Source: Pseudomonas sp. CCC3.1 (GTDB lineage: Bacteria > Pseudomonadota > Gammaproteobacteria > Pseudomonadales > Pseudomonadaceae). Taken from it: 64,000 bases of DNA. The notes under the pieces were generated by a model, which had not been told where the DNA came from, did no database searches, and was given only the letters and a program-made list of their open reading frames with translations. The DNA lies in NCBI RefSeq assembly GCF_034347405.1, contig NZ_CP133778.1, positions 2,914,001-2,978,000 of the forward strand, read 5' to 3'. Of this stretch, positions 58,358 through 64,000 are shown piece by piece. Numbering within the stretch: position 1 is the first letter of the stretch; the number at the start of each line of letters is the position of its first letter. A program made the translations under genes and the position numbers.

Positions 58358-60547
58358 ATGAACATGCTTTACCGGACTGTCAACGAGGGAGAGTCCGCAC
58401 CCCGGTTCGCACTCAATGCACTGACCCTCGGCTTGTTGCTCGGCAGCGCCGTGTCGATGGCCGATGCGGCTGAAACCGAACTGCCGGCGATTTCCGTGAC
58501 GGGCAGCGACAAGCGCGATTATCAGGCTGACACCGCTTGGGTCGGCGGCTTCGAGCCCGCGCCTTTGATTGACACGCCCGCAGCGATTTCGGTGTTCAAT
58601 GACACCCTGATTAAGGACCAACAGGCCCGCTTGCTCAGCGATGTGTTGAAAAATGACGCCTCGGTGGGCGAAAGCTACGCGCCCATCGGCTACTACGAAA
58701 ATTTTGTGGTGCGCGGGTTTTCGCTGAATTCGGCCAGCAGCTACAAGATCAATGGCCGTACCATCACCGGCGAACAGAACACAGGCCTGGAAAACAAACA
58801 GCAGGTTGAACTGCTCAAGGGCCTGTCCGGCCTGCAAAGCGGTGTCTCCGAGCCGGGCGGCGTGGTCAATTACGTCACCAAACGGGCCGCCGATGTGCGC
58901 TCTGTGACGGTCTCGACCGATGATCGCGGCAGTGGCTACATGGCTGCCGATGTCGGTGGCTGGTTTGGCAGCGAACAGCAATTCGGGCTGCGCGCCAACG
59001 TCGCCCATGAAGACATTCATTCCTACGTCGAACACGCCAATGGCCAGCGCGATTTCGTGTCGCTGGCGTTCGACTGGAACATCAGCCCCAATGCGCTGTT
59101 ACAACTGGATGTCGAATACCAGAACAAGGAACAGCGCTCAGTGCCGGGCTATCAACTGCTCGGTGGCACTGAACTGCCCCACCACGCCTCACCGAAAAAG
59201 TTGCTGGCTCACCAGAGTGGCTCCAAACCGGTGACCATTGATTCGCTCAACCTCAACGGTAATTTTGAGTACCGTTTCAGCGAAAACTGGAAAGGCAGCC
59301 TCAGCGCCTCGCGCAGCAAGGTTGTGATCGACGACTACAGCTCGTTTGCCTGGGGGTGTTATGGCTCGGACAGTTGCGCCAATGCGGCCGTACCCAATTA
59401 CTTCAGCCCGGAAGGCAACTACGACATCTATGACTTCCGCAGCCCGGATGACACCCGTCGTAATGATGAGGTTCAGGCCGCTCTAAGCGGGCAATTCGAC
59501 ACCGGCGGCATTGGCCATGAATTAACCGTTGGCACCAGCGCATTCCGGCGCGTAGTGGACCAGCGAGAGCTGATCAACGAGATGATCGGCAGCGGCAATA
59601 TCAACCGTGAGCCCGAAGACTTTGCGCGTTACGACGGCCCGGTCACTGACAGTTATCGTCGCCTCGACAGCCGTCAGTACGGGCTGTTTTTCAATGACCG
59701 GATCACCTTTAACGAACACTGGCAGACCGTTCTGGGCGGGCGTGAAGTGCGCCTGGATGAACGCACGTTCGATGCCCAGGGCGATACCACCCGCCATACC
59801 CAACGCTATGAGTTCCTGCCCCAAGCCGCACTCATCTATAAACCGGTGCAGAATGTTTCGTTGTACACCCGTTACAGCAAAGGCTTGTCGCTGGGGGGTG
59901 AAGCGCCATGGTTCGCCAGCAATGCCTTTGAAATTCTCGCGCCCACGGTGTCGCGCCAGATCGAGGCCGGTATCAAGTACGACTGGCGCCGCATGAGCCT
60001 CAGCGCCACCCTGTTCCAGATTCGTCAGGGGTATCAGTACTCGCGCCCGCAAGCCGATGGCTCATTCATCTATGAACAGCAGGGCGAGCAGAAAAATACC
60101 GGTCTGGAGCTGGCAGCCAATGGCTGGGCCAGTGAGCGCTTGCAGATTTCAGCCAGTGTGGCGGCGATTCGTGCCCGGGTCACCGGCAGCGGTACTGCGG
60201 ACTACGAAGGACACCAGACCCTCAATGTCCCGACCCTGCGCGCAAGCCTGTACGGTGACTATGCCCTGCCCTGGGTCGACGGCCTGTCACTGCTGGGGGG
60301 GGTGCAATACAGTGGCAAAAAATACGCTAGCCAATCAGGCGACGCTCAAGCAGACAGCTACGCAATCTTCAACATCGGCAGCCGCTACAGCACCCGTATC
60401 GAGGGCTACGACACGGTGTTTCGGCTGACCGTAGACAACCTGTTTGATAAACGCTATTGGCGTGATGTAGGCGAATACATGGGGGACAACTATCTGTTCC
60501 AGGGCGCGCCGCTGACAGCCCGTCTGAGTGCGTCGATCAACTTTTGA
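58358..60547 (+). CDS. TonB-dependent siderophore-type receptor
   Basis: 729 residues, TAGGAG before the ATG. An extended N-terminal signal region ends near ADAAETE. No STN domain. The plug starts IDTPAAISVFNDTLIKDQ, with VVRGFSLNSASSYKING and SEPGGVVNYVTKRA; the barrel ends LSASINF. The adjacent exported hydrolase and the missing Fur box suggest a ligand processed after import, possibly a xenosiderophore or a non-iron substrate. Confidence 0.87.
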   Translation: MNMLYRTVNEGESAPRFALNALTLGLLLGSAVSMADAAETELPAISVTGSDKRDYQADTAWVGGFEPAPLIDTPAAISVFNDTLIKDQQARLLSDVLKNDASVGESYAPIGYYENFVVRGFSLNSASSYKINGRTITGEQNTGLENKQQVELLKGLSGLQSGVSEPGGVVNYVTKRAADVRSVTVSTDDRGSGYMAADVGGWFGSEQQFGLRANVAHEDIHSYVEHANGQRDFVSLAFDWNISPNALLQLDVEYQNKEQRSVPGYQLLGGTELPHHASPKKLLAHQSGSKPVTIDSLNLNGNFEYRFSENWKGSLSASRSKVVIDDYSSFAWGCYGSDSCANAAVPNYFSPEGNYDIYDFRSPDDTRRNDEVQAALSGQFDTGGIGHELTVGTSAFRRVVDQRELINEMIGSGNINREPEDFARYDGPVTDSYRRLDSRQYGLFFNDRITFNEHWQTVLGGREVRLDERTFDAQGDTTRHTQRYEFLPQAALIYKPVQNVSLYTRYSKGLSLGGEAPWFASNAFEILAPTVSRQIEAGIKYDWRRMSLSATLFQIRQGYQYSRPQADGSFIYEQQGEQKNTGLELAANGWASERLQISASVAAIRARVTGSGTADYEGHQTLNVPTLRASLYGDYALPWVDGLSLLGGVQYSGKKYASQSGDAQADSYAIFNIGSRYSTRIEGYDTVFRLTVDNLFDKRYWRDVGEYMGDNYLFQGAPLTARLSASINF

Positions 60548-60595
60548 TCGTGCACCCTCCCCTCAACATTTAGCGATATCTCCTAGTACTCAATG

Positions 60596-60626
60596 GGCCT
60601 GGTCTGGCCGATAACGGATCCAGGCC
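60596..60626 (+). terminator. Hairpin after the TonB receptor gene
   Basis: GGCCTGG / CCAGGCC with an intervening partly paired loop, 48 bp after the receptor stop and followed by TTGTTA. It is a weak terminator candidate separating the receptor from the toxin locus. Confidence 0.45.
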
Positions 60627-60681
60627 TTGTTAGCTTCTGAAAGCCCGGTGGATGACCACCCGGCGCTCAGGAGTTATCGAC

Positions 60682-63585
60682 ATGCCTCAACCTTTGCTGC
60701 ACACACTGGCGGTCCCCGGCCAGCTGCCCGTTTCAGGGAAAGTCGACTTTAAAGCAGCCATGGGGTTGCTCAACCTTACGTCAGTATTTGACGTCATCCG
60801 TCTCTCCAAAAACCAATTTGTTGAGCAACTGGCGGTGCACTGCGATGACGATGGCGCCCAGGCCTACGACCTGGCCGTGGGCTATGCGGCCCAGCTTGAT
60901 TTTCTGCATCGCGAGCAAGACCGTTCACATTCTGACAATCAGCCCGTCAAACGCACCCCGGCGGCCGACTTGCATCCAGGGCCTACCTACGCCGCGCTCT
61001 TCGAAGAAAACTGGGACACCTACTGCGCTGCCGCATCGCCTGCCGCGCTTGACTCACCGGCGGCCTACCTGCGGGCTTTGTACTTGTTTGCGCAACAGGT
61101 CGAGAGCACCGGACAAGGCACCTCCAGGCGTATCACGTTAGATATTCGACGTCCCTTGCTCAAAAATCTGATTATCGACAATCAAAGCCTGACCCGAGAA
61201 ATACCGCTACTGAGCATCGTCAATGAAACCTTGAACGAGCATCTTGAGGACTACATCAGCCAGAACGCCGATATTTACAAAAACAAGTCGGTGAATGAGG
61301 TGCTGGCGGTCACTCTTTTCCCCTTCGAACTGCCTTTTGATCTGGCGCATCAGCAATGCCTGCTGGGTTTGACAGGCGATAAACCCGCCTTGGGTGAGCT
61401 GAACTACCGCTTGAGTCTGAAACTGCCACTCGCAAACCTTTCAAAAAACGTTTACGGCGTGATTCAGCACCCTGCGTACGAGGCGCAACGGTTGTTATCG
61501 GGGCTAAGCCCGCAACAACAAATCCTGTTGAATGCACCGCTCTGGATCCCCGGCAAAGCACTTTTCAAAACCCACTATGCCAGTCACGAAGAACCCCTGA
61601 AAAAGCTCGCGCACTTCATGCTGCAAACAGGGCTGACAACCGATCAGGTGGATGAACTGCTGGCCCGGGACAAATACCAGCCCAGAATGAGCGGGCATAT
61701 CAACCTTAATACCTCGGAGCGCCCTGCAAACGAACCGGGCGGCGCGCGTTACGTTAATGGTCCGCACGCAGATACCCCTCAGCGCTTGGGCCTTAAAACC
61801 GACGACAATGGCAAAGTTGTACTGCTCAACACCTCACCTGCGCGCTTTGACCGGCTACAGCGAATGATCCGCCTCCAACGTTGGCTAGGTATCTCGTTTA
61901 CGCAGTTGGACACCCTGCTATGGAGTGCCATGCATTGTGAGAAAAACACCAACCGAGAGCTTCTGATCAATGACAACACCCTGCGAATGCTGGGCGTTTA
62001 CCGGTATCTGAACCTGCGATACGGCCTCAAGGCTGACGAGTTCTCGGCCTTGCTGTACCAATTGCCCGTGCACGCCTGTGGCAATAGCGACGCTTTGTTT
62101 GATCGTGTTTTCAACAGCAGGCAGTTACTCAACCACCCCTTGCAACTGGATGGCAGCCCTTTGGACCCGGATGCAGCCGACTCTTCAACACACACCACGG
62201 TGTACCAGGTGTGTGCGGCACTAGGTCTGAGCCCGACCACTGACTCACTCGGTCTGGTGGCGACTCAAACGCGCAAATTCATTGGGCCGCTGAGCAGAAA
62301 TCTGGAAACATTTTCATCCTTTTACCGACAGGCTCGGATTGCCAGCCTATTCGGCCTTTCGGTGATGGAGTGCGTACACCTCCTTGAGTTGCTTGGCGAT
62401 GGCACCTACCTGGAATACTTGGTGAAACCCTCCCTGCGAGGCTCGGGTCAGAATGCCCCGGCGGACTTTCTCGATGTACTGATGCAGATGGACTGGGCGG
62501 TCAACTGGATTAACGCCAGCGGCAGCAGTGTGCAGCAGATCCATCATCATTTACTGCTCGACAACGCCCCGCAAAAAGCCATCGTCAGTGAGCAATTGGC
62601 TCAGATAAACGCGCTGTTTGACGACCTGCAGAATCGGCTCATACCTCAAGCGGAGATTGACGCACTTGACCTTCCCCAACCCGATACAGATGCCCCTCCT
62701 TTGCCGTATTCATGGCGTGTATTAATTACCAAGGGAATTTTGAAAGCCCATTCACAACTGCCCCTCGAGGTAAATGAAGAAGCACTGAAGCAAGGTCTGA
62801 CCGAGGCGATCAACAACTATGTAACGATGAGCAATAAACCGGATACCAACCAACAGCTTAAAACCGAGATCACACACAAACTTGAACGACTTTTGCTAGA
62901 GGCTTATAAGCTTTTGCAACCGTTTAAAGACAAGGTCGAACACCTGTTCAAAGACACGTCCCACGTTTCTCAAACTCCACTTTTGTTGAGGCACACCACC
63001 AAACATGTCAGCCGCCAGTTTGGCAAAGCACTCGGAAGTCCAAGTTCCTCCCACGAATTAAAGCACTTACTGTTATTGCTGACCGATGCTGAAAATACGT
63101 TGCAGTTGCCTTTATCCCGTCAGGCGCTGCATAAATTCTTGCTCAATCCTCGTTGGCTGGATGATAAACAGACGCCAGGTTCACTGCTCAAGTTAACGTT
63201 CAGTACCTTGTATCTGTTCACGCAGTTCAACAAGTGCATCAACGTCTATGGACTCACTCAAGATATTCTGTTGGGCTTCTTCGAAACATCAAATCCCAAA
63301 GCCATCGCTGGCGAGTCAAGCGATCTATCGTCGTCCACCAACGCGTTACTGGGTGCCATGTTCAATTGGGACTCTCGAGAAATTGAGCTGCTGGTTAATC
63401 GCCTTGAAACCAAACGGGTGCGCTCAATGGTGGAGCTGGATTGGCTCATGCGTTGCCATGAAACCGCCAATACCACGGGGCTGTCGGCCAAAGTGCTACT
63501 GACCGCCACCGATTTGCATGCCGAAATTGCCAATGATGATTGGGGTCTGGTCGGCAAAGCCGTTATTGCGACACAAAAACAATGA
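60682..63585 (+). CDS. Tc toxin A-component, N-terminal part (TcaA-like)
   Basis: 967 residues from the ATG at 60682 with AGGAG upstream; the frame from 60652 is less likely. The N-terminus holds the VRP1/SpvA-like region, with PTYAALFEENWDTYC (101-115) and SPAAYLRALYLFAQQVE (125-141), which is diagnostic of insecticidal toxin-complex A subunits. Long helical shell segments and an inserted loop around residues 350-390 follow. The protein ends where the pore-forming C-terminal half of a full TcdA would continue; that half is evidently encoded by the next gene. From about 62.7 kb the DNA is visibly more AT-rich than the surrounding chromosome. Confidence 0.85.
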   Translation: MPQPLLHTLAVPGQLPVSGKVDFKAAMGLLNLTSVFDVIRLSKNQFVEQLAVHCDDDGAQAYDLAVGYAAQLDFLHREQDRSHSDNQPVKRTPAADLHPGPTYAALFEENWDTYCAAASPAALDSPAAYLRALYLFAQQVESTGQGTSRRITLDIRRPLLKNLIIDNQSLTREIPLLSIVNETLNEHLEDYISQNADIYKNKSVNEVLAVTLFPFELPFDLAHQQCLLGLTGDKPALGELNYRLSLKLPLANLSKNVYGVIQHPAYEAQRLLSGLSPQQQILLNAPLWIPGKALFKTHYASHEEPLKKLAHFMLQTGLTTDQVDELLARDKYQPRMSGHINLNTSERPANEPGGARYVNGPHADTPQRLGLKTDDNGKVVLLNTSPARFDRLQRMIRLQRWLGISFTQLDTLLWSAMHCEKNTNRELLINDNTLRMLGVYRYLNLRYGLKADEFSALLYQLPVHACGNSDALFDRVFNSRQLLNHPLQLDGSPLDPDAADSSTHTTVYQVCAALGLSPTTDSLGLVATQTRKFIGPLSRNLETFSSFYRQARIASLFGLSVMECVHLLELLGDGTYLEYLVKPSLRGSGQNAPADFLDVLMQMDWAVNWINASGSSVQQIHHHLLLDNAPQKAIVSEQLAQINALFDDLQNRLIPQAEIDALDLPQPDTDAPPLPYSWRVLITKGILKAHSQLPLEVNEEALKQGLTEAINNYVTMSNKPDTNQQLKTEITHKLERLLLEAYKLLQPFKDKVEHLFKDTSHVSQTPLLLRHTTKHVSRQFGKALGSPSSSHELKHLLLLLTDAENTLQLPLSRQALHKFLLNPRWLDDKQTPGSLLKLTFSTLYLFTQFNKCINVYGLTQDILLGFFETSNPKAIAGESSDLSSSTNALLGAMFNWDSREIELLVNRLETKRVRSMVELDWLMRCHETANTTGLSAKVLLTATDLHAEIANDDWGLVGKAVIATQKQ

Positions 63586-63619
63586 TGTTTTTTATCTCTG
63601 AACGGATCAAGGAATGACC

Positions 63620-64000
63620 ATGTCCCCAACACTCGATCAACAACTCAATGAAAAACTGCGCGATGCGCAATTGGCACTCTATTTGACCCACGCGGTGCCC
63701 TCAGACCCCGTACTGTCGAACGTGAAGCAGGCCGGAGGTATCAAAACAGCCGATGAGCTTTATTCGTATTGGTTGTTGGACGTACTGGTCAGTGAAGCGG
63801 TGCCTACCAGCCGAGTGGCCTGCGCCATAGCCAGCCTGCAACAATATATCAACGCAATCACACTGGGCCTTGAACCCGGATATGAAACGGAGGGCATGTC
63901 GCGCACGCAACTTGATCAATGGCATAACACGCTGCATAACTACTCGGTTTGGCACGCCAGCCAGCAGGTTCGCTATTTCCCCTCTACCTATTTAAGCCCT
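63620..64000 (+). CDS. Tc toxin A-component, C-terminal part (TcaB-like), truncated by window end
   Basis: The frame opens at ATG 63620 with AAGGAA upstream, 34 bp after the TcaA-like stop, and stays open for 127 codons to the window edge. The visible sequence includes LRDAQLALYL, IKTADELYSYWLLDVLVS, TSRVACAIASLQQYIN and FPSTYLSP, the conserved start of the neuraminidase-like/linker region in TcA proteins. So the TcA subunit is split in two genes as in the Photorhabdus tca operon. TcB and TcC components would be expected downstream. Confidence 0.83.
   Translation, partial: MSPTLDQQLNEKLRDAQLALYLTHAVPSDPVLSNVKQAGGIKTADELYSYWLLDVLVSEAVPTSRVACAIASLQQYINAITLGLEPGYETEGMSRTQLDQWHNTLHNYSVWHASQQVRYFPSTYLSP

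Noticed and set aside
60682..63620. Frameshift breaking a single large TcA gene
   Set aside because: The second gene has its own start codon and ribosome site after a 34-bp gap, and the split point matches known TcaA/TcaB pairs.
1..64000. CRISPR arrays, insertion sequences, tRNA or rRNA genes
   Set aside because: No regularly spaced repeats, transposase frames, tRNA cloverleaf sequences or rRNA segments were recognised by eye; a covariance-model scan would settle small RNA genes.

Overview
The window is chromosomal DNA of a Pseudomonas-type gammaproteobacterium. This rests on the arn lipid A operon with ugd, several TonB-dependent receptors with Fur-like boxes, a FecI/FecR pair, and many REP-like palindromes between genes. 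No rRNA, tRNA, CRISPR array or insertion sequence was seen.

Layout. 1-5.9 kb: 3' end of the arn operon (arnD partial, arnT, arnE, arnF, ugd) followed by a second ArnT-like glycosyltransferase. 6.1-36.0 kb: a catabolic island of about 22 genes that I read as a steroid, most likely bile acid, degradation cluster. 36.0-41.9 kb: nitronate monooxygenase, a divergent pair of L,D-transpeptidase-fold proteins, and a LysR/MFS pair. 41.9-54.4 kb: iron acquisition (ABC ferric-siderophore importer, PKHD hydroxylase, TonB receptor, two-component system, a second TonB receptor with FecR and a FecI-type sigma factor). 54.5-56.6 kb: a fused HAD phosphatase/mannitol-1-phosphate dehydrogenase. 57.2-60.5 kb: an exported alpha/beta hydrolase divergent from a third TonB receptor. 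60.7-64 kb: the start of a split Tc-toxin A locus (TcaA-like, then TcaB-like, cut by the window end).

The catabolic island. A long minus-strand operon (17459 down to 6145) encodes an SDR, a MaoC-DUF35 fusion, four acyl-CoA dehydrogenases, a small MaoC hydratase, a lipid-transfer/thiolase-fold aldolase, a CoA ligase and a DUF1329 protein. This parallels the actinobacterial igr (chsE/chsH/ltp2) side-chain module. A second minus operon (26212 down to 18873) encodes an HsaA/TesA1-type flavin monooxygenase, a KstD/TesH-type 3-ketosteroid dehydrogenase, a second ketosteroid-type flavoprotein, a KshB-type reductase and another CoA ligase. An exported amidase and an aldehyde dehydrogenase follow. On the plus strand lie a two-domain flavin reductase, an SDR very like 7-alpha-hydroxysteroid dehydrogenase, the hydratase/acetaldehyde dehydrogenase/aldolase trio (HsaE/G/F or TesE/F/G) and an MFS transporter. 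The set suits C24 bile acids: deconjugation, two rounds of CoA-dependent side-chain removal with an aldehyde intermediate, ring A dehydrogenation, ring opening and processing of the C5 fragment. KshA, the extradiol dioxygenase HsaC/TesB, the hydrolase HsaD/TesD and any regulator are absent, so the pathway must be split over other loci.

Main discovery candidate. Five copies of a 16-bp dyad (TCGTC-N6-GAC-N-A) lie upstream of most of the island's transcription units. A -10-like hexamer follows each at a nearly constant 21-22 bp, placing the dyad near -42. That is the geometry of an activator site and defines a probable regulon whose regulator is outside the window.
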